Below are positions 18,711 through 27,437 of a DNA stretch of 64,000 nt, one piece after another (within the stretch, counting starts at the first letter, position 1; the number at the start of each line of letters is the position of its first letter). The notes beneath the pieces are model-generated. The model saw only the letters and a program-made list of their open reading frames with translations, was not told the DNA's origin and made no database searches. Position numbers and translations under genes: made by a program. This DNA comes from Phocaeicola dorei (GTDB lineage: Bacteria > Bacteroidota > Bacteroidia > Bacteroidales > Bacteroidaceae): NCBI RefSeq assembly GCF_013009555.1, contig NZ_CP046176.1, positions 3,937,501-4,001,500 on the forward strand, in the 5' to 3' direction.

Positions 18711-19613
18711 ATGCCTGACACCCTTATCGTCCTTATCGGCCCTACCGGTGTAGGAAAGACCGAACTAAGCCTTTCCATTGCCGAACACTTCCGGACTTCC
18801 ATTGTCTCGGCAGATTCACGCCAATTATATGCAAACCTGAAGATAGGAACTGCCGCCCCTACTCCCAAGCAACTGGCGCGTGTTCCTCATTACTTTGTCG
18901 GAACATTACAACTAACAGATTATTACAGCGCCGCACAATACGAAGCAGATGTGTTAGCACAACTGGAAATCCTGTACCAAAACCATGACACTGTAATACT
19001 GACCGGAGGTTCCATGATGTATATAGATGCCATCTGCAAAGGCATAGATGATATCCCCACTGTAGACAACGAAACACGCCAGCTGATGCTACACCGTTAC
19101 GAACAAAAAGGACTGGACACTCTTTGCGCCGAACTAAAGCTGCTGGACCCCGAGTATTACAAAATAGTGGATCTGAAAAATCCCAAACGAGTAATACATG
19201 CATTGGAAATATGCTACATGACTGGAAAAACTTATACTTCCTTTCGTACCCGCACTCACAAGGAACGCCCTTTCCGCATCATCAAGATAGGACTAACTCG
19301 CGACCGCGAAGAATTGTATGACCGCATCAACCGCCGCGTGGACATCATGATGCAGGACGGCTTGTTGGAAGAAGCCCGGCAGGTATATCCTTTCCGGCAT
19401 CTGAACTCGCTCAATACCGTAGGATACAAAGAAATATTCAAGTATCTGGATGGAGAATGGACATTGGAATTCGCTATCGGGAAAATCAAACAAAATTCCC
19501 GTATCTACTCTCGTAAACAGATGACCTGGTTCAAACGAGACAAAGACATCGTTTGGTTCCATCCCGACCAGCAAACAGAAATTATGCAATATATTCATTC
19601 AGTTAACCACTAA
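18711..19613 (+). CDS. miaA: tRNA dimethylallyltransferase
   Basis: Adds a dimethylallyl group to N6 of A37 in tRNAs reading UNN codons, improving reading-frame fidelity. The 300 residues match the family. Motifs: P-loop [10 protein letters not shown] (residues 8-17), the substrate-contacting [19 protein letters not shown] (near 34-50), [13 protein letters not shown] (near 99) and the tRNA-binding C-terminal part with [15 protein letters not shown] and [15 protein letters not shown]. The ATG lies only 8 bp past a terminator tail and has no Shine-Dalgarno-like sequence, which is common in Bacteroidetes. The GH29 gene follows after 8 bp, so they may share a transcript despite unrelated roles. 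Confidence 0.97.
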   Translation: MPDTLIVLIGPTGVGKTELSLSIAEHFRTSIVSADSRQLYANLKIGTAAPTPKQLARVPHYFVGTLQLTDYYSAAQYEADVLAQLEILYQNHDTVILTGGSMMYIDAICKGIDDIPTVDNETRQLMLHRYEQKGLDTLCAELKLLDPEYYKIVDLKNPKRVIHALEICYMTGKTYTSFRTRTHKERPFRIIKIGLTRDREELYDRINRRVDIMMQDGLLEEARQVYPFRHLNSLNTVGYKEIFKYLDGEWTLEFAIGKIKQNSRIYSRKQMTWFKRDKDIVWFHPDQQTEIMQYIHSVNH

Positions 19614-19621
19614 TTACAATC

Positions 19622-21661
19622 ATGAAAAAATTACTAACCTTCATCATGGCTTGCGTCATCAGCCTGGGTGTAACCGCCCAAATCTCGAAAGAAGCATTTG
19701 AGAAATGGCATCAAAACAAGTATTCCATGTTCATCCACTTCGGTCTTTATTCCGAACTGGGAGGCGTATGGGAAGGCAGCCCCGTCACCCGAGGATACAG
19801 TGAACAAATCCAGTCGTTTGCGGGAATCTTCAGTGATTGGTATGGAGATACCGCTCTGCGTTTCAATCCCACCCTGTTCAATGCAGACGCTATTGTGTCA
19901 CTGGCCAAAGAAGCCGGTATGCGCTCCATCATCATTACCACCAAGCATCACGACGGTTTCTGTATGTTCCGTACAGCCACCACCGACTATAATTCATACG
20001 ATGCCACCCCTGGCAAACGCGACTTTATAAAAGAGATGGCGGAAGCTTGCAAACGTGGCGGAATCAACTTCGGCATCTATTTCTCACTGATAGACTGGCA
20101 TTTTCCACAAGCCTATCCCATCTCCAGCCATAACTGTGATTTCATCACCCCACAACACCATGAATTCACCAAAGCACAAGTTACCGAACTGTTGACCAAC
20201 TACGGTCCCATTTCTGAACTTTGGTTTGACATGGGTTCCAACACTCCTGAACAAAGCAAAGAACTGTATCAACTAGTGCACAGATTGCAACCAGACTGTA
20301 TGGTAAGCGGCCGGTTGGGCAACGATCAGTATGACTTCAGTGTCATGGCAGACAACACATATCCCGAAGGCTCTTTGCAGACCGCATGGCAAACAGCAGC
20401 TTCCATGTTCGATGAAACCTGGAGCTACCGTTCCTGGCAAAAAAGGGGGGACGTTCACACCAAAGCGATGGAAAAACTGCGCAGCCTGATCAATGTAGTT
20501 TCCCATGGTGGAAACTTCCTGCTGAACATCGGTCCCAAAGGCGACGGTTCCGTAGTACCCTTTGAAAGAGAAGTGCTGAAAGAAATCGGTATCTGGTTGA
20601 AGAAAAACGGTGAAGCCATTTATGGTACAGAAGCCTCTCCTTTCCGCGAGCAATTCGAATGGGGAACCATTACCCGCAAAGGCAATAACCTCTACCTCAT
20701 CTTATCGGGCAACCGTCCTGCCGATGATAAAATCACTTTGAACATACCGGGATGCAAACTGCAAAAAGCAGACATTAAAGCGATTCAGAAAGGACAGGAG
20801 ATGATCTTCACACTGCCCGCCGACGCATATGGAAAAGATATCCAAGTGATTTGCGCCACGTTCGACCAACCGGTGAAACCACAACCTATAGCTGCACAGC
20901 GCACTCCTAATTATAGTTATTCCTGTTTCGATTATTACAGCAACTACCGCAGTACGGTGAGCTATCAATGGAGCATCAACAAATCCAACCTCAACGCATT
21001 GGAATTTACCTATACTCCGCAGGAGAACGGTAAGGAATTACTGGTTGAAGTAGATGGAACACCTTACACAGTAACCCTTGACGCAAGCAAGGCACAGGCA
21101 CTAAACCTATCTTCCAAGGCCGTATGGGGTCAGCGTTACTTCTGCGGGCCGGGCAGCGGATTGTTCGATGCTCCTGCCACCATCCATACTGATCCGGAAA
21201 AAGCACCGGTAAGAAAAGGACAATGGAAAGAAGTGAATGAGGAAAAAGCCATGTTCCCCAGCAATATTCTGGAAAGTTACTTCCTAATGCAGCAGGTAGA
21301 ATCGCCCAAAGCACAAGATATTCTAGTAGATGTAGGTGCTGGAAACGGTATCGAAATCTATCTGAACGGCAAGTCTGTAATGAAACACCTCAACCCTTAC
21401 CGCTGCAAGTTCCGTGAGGAAAAGGTGCTGCTACCACTTCAAAAAGGCAGTAACCAAATTGTGGTAAGAATATACAACCGCTTTGAAAAAGAAACAGGCT
21501 ATCTGCTGCGCCCATCAGCGGAACAGGTTATCTACAAACAGAAATTCACTTTGCCGCAAGTGGCAAAAGGGAAAGTTCATACTGTTGTTGTAAAACAGAA
21601 TAATCTGCCATCCATCCATAAGGACACAGAATTATCCAATCTGAATGTAAAGGCAAAATAA
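19622..21661 (+). CDS. alpha-L-fucosidase, GH29
   Basis: A 679-residue secreted GH29 retaining fucosidase. A signal peptide (1-20) is followed by the GH29 barrel with FEKWHQNKYSMFIHFGLYSE (near 27), TTKHHDGFCMFRTATTDYN (near 106) and PISELWFDMG (near 195) whose Asp is the expected nucleophile. After the barrel (about 340) come a beta-sandwich region and a C-terminal carbohydrate-binding-like domain (about 420-660). Substrates are terminal fucosyl residues of host or plant glycans. It is not next to a SusC/D pair and lies 8 bp after miaA. A hairpin terminator follows. Confidence 0.92.
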   Translation: MKKLLTFIMACVISLGVTAQISKEAFEKWHQNKYSMFIHFGLYSELGGVWEGSPVTRGYSEQIQSFAGIFSDWYGDTALRFNPTLFNADAIVSLAKEAGMRSIIITTKHHDGFCMFRTATTDYNSYDATPGKRDFIKEMAEACKRGGINFGIYFSLIDWHFPQAYPISSHNCDFITPQHHEFTKAQVTELLTNYGPISELWFDMGSNTPEQSKELYQLVHRLQPDCMVSGRLGNDQYDFSVMADNTYPEGSLQTAWQTAASMFDETWSYRSWQKRGDVHTKAMEKLRSLINVVSHGGNFLLNIGPKGDGSVVPFEREVLKEIGIWLKKNGEAIYGTEASPFREQFEWGTITRKGNNLYLILSGNRPADDKITLNIPGCKLQKADIKAIQKGQEMIFTLPADAYGKDIQVICATFDQPVKPQPIAAQRTPNYSYSCFDYYSNYRSTVSYQWSINKSNLNALEFTYTPQENGKELLVEVDGTPYTVTLDASKAQALNLSSKAVWGQRYFCGPGSGLFDAPATIHTDPEKAPVRKGQWKEVNEEKAMFPSNILESYFLMQQVESPKAQDILVDVGAGNGIEIYLNGKSVMKHLNPYRCKFREEKVLLPLQKGSNQIVVRIYNRFEKETGYLLRPSAEQVIYKQKFTLPQVAKGKVHTVVVKQNNLPSIHKDTELSNLNVKAK

Positions 21662-21693
21662 AACTCTGCAATAAATAAAAAGCGAAATGCCTC

Positions 21694-21737
21694 TCCCCGG
21701 ATGTTTCTGTCATGAAATGTCCGGGGAAAGTTTTATA
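21694..21737 (+). terminator. terminator after the GH29 gene
   Basis: Perfect 8-bp GC-rich arms TCCCCGGA (21694-21701) and TCCGGGGA (21720-21727), with further partial pairing inside the loop, are followed by AAGTTTTATA. It sits 33 bp after the fucosidase stop. Confidence 0.7.
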
Positions 21738-21838
21738 TAAAGAAAACATCATTCTAGAATTTACTAATAACATTGACAGGTCACATGCATGAAAATCATA
21801 ATATTCATAAAGTACCCTTCATACAGTCTGTTCCGATA

Positions 21839-22612
21839 TTATGCTTTCTTTCTGTCTGCTTGATAATTCAAAATTACCCCCAGTACCATCAGTACAGAAA
21901 GTACAATCCATGCAACATTCAGAAAGATTCCTTTCCATTCCTGCCGGGTAATGAACTGTGAATACAAAGGTCGTATAATCGGAGCTTGAGGATGGTGGAG
22001 TTTACAGCGGGACCGATCAATGGCCCTTTGATAATCATCTAAATCAAAAATACAACGCTCATAACATACAACGGCTTGTCCTTTCTCATGCCTCACCGGA
22101 ATAACCCATGCCTTAACTTCCCGCTCCTCATACTTATGACGGGGCAATGAATCGGTAAATGCAGGAGCTACAGAGAAATGATATTGCTTCTGTTCCTTAC
22201 GATAGCGGTGTCTGCCCATACTTCGTGTCACCTCACGAGTGACAGTCACACTGCTCCTTCGGGCATAATCCACCTCCAGAGTATCGAAAGTAAAATACAG
22301 AGCATTATTCCCCCCATTATATAAATCGGTAACAGCATGATAACGCACCACTTCATCTGCCGAATGAAAAAGCCAGTTCTGTAAAGGAATATTAAAGGCC
22401 ATACTGGCAGCCGCCATCAATATAAGAAAAGGAATTTTCCATCTTGAAGCAATGATAAAAGCCCCTCCGGCGAGAGTGAGTAACGGAGGGAAAGCATACG
22501 TCGTAATTTGTAACCAGCCCCCCGGATTAAAACCAAGAGCAACAGTGAACAAGATTCCTGCTAAAGAAGGAATGAAAAGTAATACCAATAACTTAACGAC
22601 CCAGTTTTTCAT
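21839..22612 (-). CDS. membrane protein of unknown function
   Basis: A 257-residue protein I do not recognise. It has about three N-terminal membrane helices (roughly residues 6-28, 35-53 and 58-77), a soluble middle region of about 130 residues that is probably extracytoplasmic and rich in Arg and Tyr (SMGRHRYRKEQKQYHF), and one helix near the C-terminus (WKGIFLNVAWIVLSVLMVLGV). No enzymatic motif is visible. It has its own -7 box and is separated from the next gene on the same strand by a terminator, so it appears monocistronic. It is convergent with the fucosidase. Confidence 0.7.
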   Translation of the reverse strand: MKNWVVKLLVLLFIPSLAGILFTVALGFNPGGWLQITTYAFPPLLTLAGGAFIIASRWKIPFLILMAAASMAFNIPLQNWLFHSADEVVRYHAVTDLYNGGNNALYFTFDTLEVDYARRSSVTVTREVTRSMGRHRYRKEQKQYHFSVAPAFTDSLPRHKYEEREVKAWVIPVRHEKGQAVVCYERCIFDLDDYQRAIDRSRCKLHHPQAPIIRPLYSQFITRQEWKGIFLNVAWIVLSVLMVLGVILNYQADRKKA

Positions 22613-22636
22613 TATTCAATATTAGTTTTGTCTTGC

Positions 22637-22644
22637 CAAAGATA
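22637..22644 (-). promoter_or_regulatory. -7 box for the membrane protein gene
   Basis: On the minus strand this reads TATCTTTG, a perfect TAnnTTTG match, 24 nt before the ATG at 22612. It lies just beyond the terminator of the upstream operon. Confidence 0.6.
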
Positions 22645-22666
22645 GTAATATAAATCCAAAAAAAGA

Positions 22667-22696
22667 ATCTGTAAATGCTTACAGCAGCTTACAGAT
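22667..22696 (-). terminator. terminator of the BlaI-M56-thioredoxin operon
   Basis: On the minus strand an 8-bp stem (ATCTGTAA / TTACAGAT, at 22696-22689 and 22674-22667) is followed directly by TCTTTTTTT. It lies 38 bp past the stop codon of the thioredoxin-fold gene at 22734. Confidence 0.8.
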
Positions 22697-22733
22697 CCTT
22701 TTCCACTTTATTCTTGCAAGACGAACACGTTCT

Positions 22734-24860
22734 TTATTTCTCTAATGCTTTTATTAATTCTTTTTTTACGGTATCCACTCCTGGGAAACCGGTGTATTTT
22801 TGAATAATACCCCCTTCTTTATCGACAATAATATAAGTCGGAACCCCCTGTATGCTGAACTGCTTGCTCAGGTAATTCCACTGAGCCGCCGTTACTCGGT
22901 AATGCTCTCCATGAATATCCGGAATCATGTTATCCCACGTTTCTTTGGGCGAGTTCTCTCCGGCAATAAAAACATATACAATATCTTTACCTTCAAGATC
23001 TTTCTTCATCGGTTTCATCTGTTTCATAGCCATTTTGCAAGGACCGCACCAAGTCGCCCAAAAATCGACCAAAATCACCTTACCCTTAAATTTAGAAGTG
23101 ATAGAATAAAATAAATCTTCATCTTTTACTTCTCCGGATTCATTAACAGTATAACCTTTCTTTTTCTTATTAGCTTCAATCGTTTCCAAAAGACGGTTGT
23201 TCATCCTTGTCAGTCTGCTGAGATAATAAGGATCACTCATCTTCCGTATCTCCTCAAAATCATGTATAGTCAATGGAGTGAAGTCACTGATTTTCTGAGC
23301 ATATTTCATCATTTTCTGCAGATCGAAAAAAAGTCCTTGCTCTGTACCCAAATATCCGGCTATAATCTTTTTCAAGATATAGTCTTGCTGCATAGAACTG
23401 AATTCTTTAAACAAATCATCGTATTTTATTCGCAATTCTCCCATTTTTTCCCGATAGACAGATATTTTTCCGGCATCTGTATTAGCCTTGAACTCACGTA
23501 TTATCTCAGCATCTTCAACAGAAACTTTATCGGAAGAGAGAATAAACGCAAATATATCACTCAACTTATCATCCATCTTCACCCTCATATAGCCCATTCC
23601 TCTCACCAAATCAGCATAACCATTGGTATAAAGCATGACAGGCGAGTTCAGTATATTCAGCTGCCGGATATAGTCATAGAAATCATCACTCAATTCCGGT
23701 TGTTTAAACTTTTGATAAGCTTCACGAGCCGGTAATCCACTGCACTGCACATAAGCATAGGCTAAATTAGAGCTTACACGGGTCAATGTCAAAGTACAAA
23801 GCAAATCATTCTGAGCCAATAAAAGATTCCGGTATGCCTGACTTCTTTTCTTATCGGAACAGATAGCAGATTTGGTTTCTTCATATTTTTTCAACCAATA
23901 AGCTTTATACTGACCGGCAGTCATATTATATAAATCATTCATATTCCAATGAACCATTCCCCATACATCCATCAAATGTTCATCATCGGTTATCATTTCA
24001 TCATTCAAAGCCGCCATAGTACCTGAAAAATAGACTTTCTTTCCACCAGCACGCTTCCCTTTCAACAATTTGCTTTCAGAACGACTCAACTCACGCAAGT
24101 TGACAGCCATATCCAATTCACCACCGGGAACTAAAAATACATCAAAATAAATATCACGTCCCACAGAAAAACTGACCGTAGTCGGAGTACAAAGTTCAAT
24201 CTCTGTCCGAAATGTTCCGTCTTCATTCACCTTAATTTCAGTATCCTCAAATTTAGCCGTCAACAAATCACAAGTCCTACAAGAAAACGGAAGTGCATAG
24301 TGCTTCTCATAGCCTAACAAACGACCGGTTATCACTGATTTGCCATCTTTCAATTCAGCCTTAGGCAACGGTTCATCGTAATTCAATTTCTGTTTCTTCA
24401 CATCATCCGATAAATCTAATTCCGGTAATTTTCCATCCAAATGGATTCCCCATACCTTGAAACAATCTTCACAATCGCTTTCAATGAAATCAATCACTTT
24501 CACTGTGGGGGGCAATAACGGAAAAATAAGACTAAAAGAAGCTTCGCCGCTATCGGGCATCCAAAATTTTTCACCCAAAGTGATTCCATTACCGGAACGA
24601 ATCGGATACTTCTCTCCATTATCAGCCAACAAATAACTTTCATTACTTATCTGAATCCAATTATGAGGACGGAAAAAGGCTTTTATATCCAATACGGTTG
24701 CCGTATCCGAAACCACCACTCTGTCTATCTCAATAGTAGAAGAACTACGAGCGATGAAAGGCGGCTGTTTAACCACCCGGTTTTTTGCCTGCAAAAGGCA
24801 GCAACTCACCATAGCAAGCAATAGAATACCAAAGTTTTTCATTGTATTTTTTTTTAACAT
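22734..24860 (-). CDS. TlpA-like thioredoxin-fold protein with large N-terminal region
   Basis: A 708-residue exported protein. The N-terminus is a signal peptide; the first ATG (24860) gives MLKKNT, but the ATG at 24842 gives the cleaner MKNFGILLLAMVSCC. The C-terminal 150 residues are a TlpA/ResA-type thioredoxin domain with an intact CxxC motif in VDFWATWCGPCKMAMKQ (near 605) and the cis-Pro segment QGVPTYIIVD. The long middle region (about 30-540) is helix-rich in its second half and unassigned. Such proteins reduce disulfides in the periplasm. It is last in a five-gene operon, 2 bp after a second thioredoxin-fold gene. Confidence 0.82.
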   Translation of the reverse strand: MLKKNTMKNFGILLLAMVSCCLLQAKNRVVKQPPFIARSSSTIEIDRVVVSDTATVLDIKAFFRPHNWIQISNESYLLADNGEKYPIRSGNGITLGEKFWMPDSGEASFSLIFPLLPPTVKVIDFIESDCEDCFKVWGIHLDGKLPELDLSDDVKKQKLNYDEPLPKAELKDGKSVITGRLLGYEKHYALPFSCRTCDLLTAKFEDTEIKVNEDGTFRTEIELCTPTTVSFSVGRDIYFDVFLVPGGELDMAVNLRELSRSESKLLKGKRAGGKKVYFSGTMAALNDEMITDDEHLMDVWGMVHWNMNDLYNMTAGQYKAYWLKKYEETKSAICSDKKRSQAYRNLLLAQNDLLCTLTLTRVSSNLAYAYVQCSGLPAREAYQKFKQPELSDDFYDYIRQLNILNSPVMLYTNGYADLVRGMGYMRVKMDDKLSDIFAFILSSDKVSVEDAEIIREFKANTDAGKISVYREKMGELRIKYDDLFKEFSSMQQDYILKKIIAGYLGTEQGLFFDLQKMMKYAQKISDFTPLTIHDFEEIRKMSDPYYLSRLTRMNNRLLETIEANKKKKGYTVNESGEVKDEDLFYSITSKFKGKVILVDFWATWCGPCKMAMKQMKPMKKDLEGKDIVYVFIAGENSPKETWDNMIPDIHGEHYRVTAAQWNYLSKQFSIQGVPTYIIVDKEGGIIQKYTGFPGVDTVKKELIKALEK

Positions 24861-24862
24861 AC

Positions 24863-26053
24863 TTACTTATTTCCCAAGTTCCTATCCAAAATATTCTTTA
24901 CTTCTTCGTATGCCTTTGTATATCCACGGACCAAAGTAATACCATCCGGAGAGATTAACATAAGAATGGGAACTCCTGAAAAATAAAGGTCTTTCACTAT
25001 AAAGCCGTTACCCTCCTCCTCTGTGTAAACTGTAGTCCACGGATGGCTTAGCAATCCCTGTACCCGTTCATCTTTCTTAAACTCTTCAGAACTTCCCTGC
25101 AACGATTTCAATAAATCATCACGGGTAAATCCCAATACCTCCAAACCTTTTTCATGATATTTTTGATAGAGATCCATTATTTTAGGATTTACCCAAAAAG
25201 TACCAGGACATAATCCCCAATGATAAATCAACACATATTTGCCTTTATAATCAGACAAAGACACCTTCCGGTCATCTTTATCTGTCACTGTAAACTCCGC
25301 TGGCGCAAAGCCTACTTCAATATTCTTCAATACAAGCAATTGCTTGTCAAGTATTTGTCCAAAATATGAATTTTGAACCTCTGGAGTAAATTGTGCCAAA
25401 CGCTCTTTCACATCCTTATAAGTAGCATCAAAAACAAAAGCGGATGCATACATAAAAGCGGCATATTCCATATCGTTCACTTTCAATGCCAGACTATCAC
25501 GAACAGTCTTCAGTATTAGCGGACGATGATATTCATTATACATTTGCCCGTATTTTGCCACACTATCATTTTGCTTTGTATCCTGATATTTCAGTATCTG
25601 ACTGAAGATATCAATCATTTCAGTATTGGAAGACGCAGTCAGGCTATCGTACCTAGCCACCAACGAATTGTCATAAAAACCACCCGAATGACGAACCGCA
25701 CCCAAGTAATCCAAAGACCCTTTCAGTTTTATATCATCACCTACACGAGCTATAATCTCAGCTCCGCGAATACAACTCCGTAACGGTTCACCCATTTTAG
25801 GCTGATGCATCAATAAATAAAAAGTAGTATGTTCCATAGGAATAAAAGCCGAGAAAGTTCCCTCCTTTTCCACCAATATGGTATCTGTCCCGTCTTCTTT
25901 CCAATCGGGCAATAAAAAAGTTTTAAGAAAAAGAGTATCTCCGACCTGAAGCCCTTCCAAATGACCGGATAGTTTAAAGCCATCGGTCTGCATAGTTTGC
26001 CGGCATGATACTAGAGCCACTGCAAAGAGTGCCAAAGCCAAAATTTTCTTCAT
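24863..26053 (-). CDS. DUF4369/AhpC-TSA-type lipoprotein with altered redox motif
   Basis: A 396-residue lipoprotein (lipobox VALVSCRQT). Residues about 25-130 resemble the DUF4369 domain usually found N-terminal to TlpA-like domains in Bacteroidetes. The C-terminal part (from about 255) is a redoxin fold: EFTVTDKDDRKVSLSDYKGKYVLIYHW. At the active-site position the sequence is HWGLCPGTFW instead of WCxxC, leaving a single cysteine, so normal disulfide exchange is doubtful. GVPILMLISPDG gives the expected cis-Pro strand. It is encoded 2 bp upstream of the intact TlpA-like gene, suggesting a paired role at the envelope. Confidence 0.8.
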   Translation of the reverse strand: MKKILALALFAVALVSCRQTMQTDGFKLSGHLEGLQVGDTLFLKTFLLPDWKEDGTDTILVEKEGTFSAFIPMEHTTFYLLMHQPKMGEPLRSCIRGAEIIARVGDDIKLKGSLDYLGAVRHSGGFYDNSLVARYDSLTASSNTEMIDIFSQILKYQDTKQNDSVAKYGQMYNEYHRPLILKTVRDSLALKVNDMEYAAFMYASAFVFDATYKDVKERLAQFTPEVQNSYFGQILDKQLLVLKNIEVGFAPAEFTVTDKDDRKVSLSDYKGKYVLIYHWGLCPGTFWVNPKIMDLYQKYHEKGLEVLGFTRDDLLKSLQGSSEEFKKDERVQGLLSHPWTTVYTEEEGNGFIVKDLYFSGVPILMLISPDGITLVRGYTKAYEEVKNILDRNLGNK

Positions 26054-26083
26054 ATATTCTTACTTTTATATAAATGACTTCCG

Positions 26084-27427
26084 TTATTTTGCATGACGAA
26101 GTGCCAACGTATCTTTTTTCTCTACAGGAAATGACTTTGTCGGAATATCACCTCTAAAGAAACCTTCCTCCTTTATTTTTTTGATACGTTTCCATGCCTG
26201 CTGGTAAAGTGTTATGCGGTCTTCCACCGGATTCCCGTCTTCGTCCAAAGCATAACGCTGATCTTCGGGAACAGTAGCCATGTATTTCTTATAATAGCGA
26301 ATGGCATTCTTCTCATCTTCTTTCCAATCATAGAGACAGGCTATTTTATAAAGAATGGAGTTTTTCTTTGTATAAATATATAACTTCTCCAAGGCTTCCA
26401 CCTCTTTCTTTGTATCCCCCGCATAATCGTAACATTCTACCAACCCGTCATAAAGACGTACCATCATACTATCAGAAGGAACCGCTATGCGGAAGGCTTC
26501 TTCCATATATTCCACACCCTCCTTTTTCCAGGAAGTGCGTGCCGAAGCTTTTGCCAGATAATAGAGCACATTCACATCCATCGGATTTTTTTGATAGGCT
26601 TCTTTCAGATTATCGTATGCACCATAAAACCAGTTATCCCCATAATGGGATACACCTAAATAGTAAAGAGTGAGAAAACTACGATCACCCAGTTCTTTTA
26701 ATGACTCATAGCGTTTTACCGCTGTTCCGTACTCTTTCAGCATACAATAAGCTTTCGCATTCTGGCGGTTCACATCTATATTGGTGGTATCGGACAAACG
26801 ATAAACTTCCGTCACATCAACAGCATCTTTAAACTGCTGATTGTTATTAAAAATACCGGCAATGCGTGCCACTGTCTGGGCATCCAACGAATCACGCCGA
26901 TAGGCTATGTTATAACTAAGAAAGGCACTGGCGGCATCCTGCAATCCCTCGTATGCCTGTCCCAGATATTTGTATCCGGTGGCCGACAAGGAATCGCGCT
27001 CCAACCAGCCATGACAAGCCGTACGTGCTTCTTCATAATCTTCGGAGGCTAATAAAGAGCGTATGAACTGCAACCGGAAAAATTTATTTTCCGGTTGCAA
27101 ATTCATTGCCTTCTGATAACAGTTGGCCGCCCGACGGGAGTTACCCGTCAATTTGTAACACTCGGCAAGGTCGATCAAAACTTTTGTGTTTGTGCTGTCT
27201 TTCAAGATAAGAGAGTTCAATACCCCTATGGCTTCCGGATAACGGTTCATCGCTTTCAGCGCCTGAGCTTTGGTAATAAGCAATAAAGAATCCTGACAAT
27301 CGGATTCAATCAGCATAACTACTGTCTCATAATCATAATTATCCATTGCCTGACGAATCCCATCATTCACCTGGGCAAACAACGAAATGGGGAGCATACA
27401 TAGTAGCAGTGTTACAAATTTCTTCAT
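26084..27427 (-). CDS. tetratricopeptide repeat protein, exported
   Basis: A 447-residue protein with a signal peptide (MKKFVTLLLCMLPISLFAQ) and at least eight TPR-like helix pairs through most of its length, for example ALKAMNRYPEAIGVLNSLI, ECYKLTGNSRRAANCYQKAM and YYLAKASARTSWKKEGVEYM. TPRs form a superhelical protein-binding surface, so a scaffold role in the periplasm is likely. No catalytic motif is present. The gene lies between the M56/TonB fusion (10 bp upstream) and the redoxin pair (30 bp downstream), so it may bring those proteins or their substrates together; this is inferred from context only. Confidence 0.85.
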   Translation of the reverse strand: MKKFVTLLLCMLPISLFAQVNDGIRQAMDNYDYETVVMLIESDCQDSLLLITKAQALKAMNRYPEAIGVLNSLILKDSTNTKVLIDLAECYKLTGNSRRAANCYQKAMNLQPENKFFRLQFIRSLLASEDYEEARTACHGWLERDSLSATGYKYLGQAYEGLQDAASAFLSYNIAYRRDSLDAQTVARIAGIFNNNQQFKDAVDVTEVYRLSDTTNIDVNRQNAKAYCMLKEYGTAVKRYESLKELGDRSFLTLYYLGVSHYGDNWFYGAYDNLKEAYQKNPMDVNVLYYLAKASARTSWKKEGVEYMEEAFRIAVPSDSMMVRLYDGLVECYDYAGDTKKEVEALEKLYIYTKKNSILYKIACLYDWKEDEKNAIRYYKKYMATVPEDQRYALDEDGNPVEDRITLYQQAWKRIKKIKEEGFFRGDIPTKSFPVEKKDTLALRHAK

Positions 27428-27437
27428 ATCTTTATTC

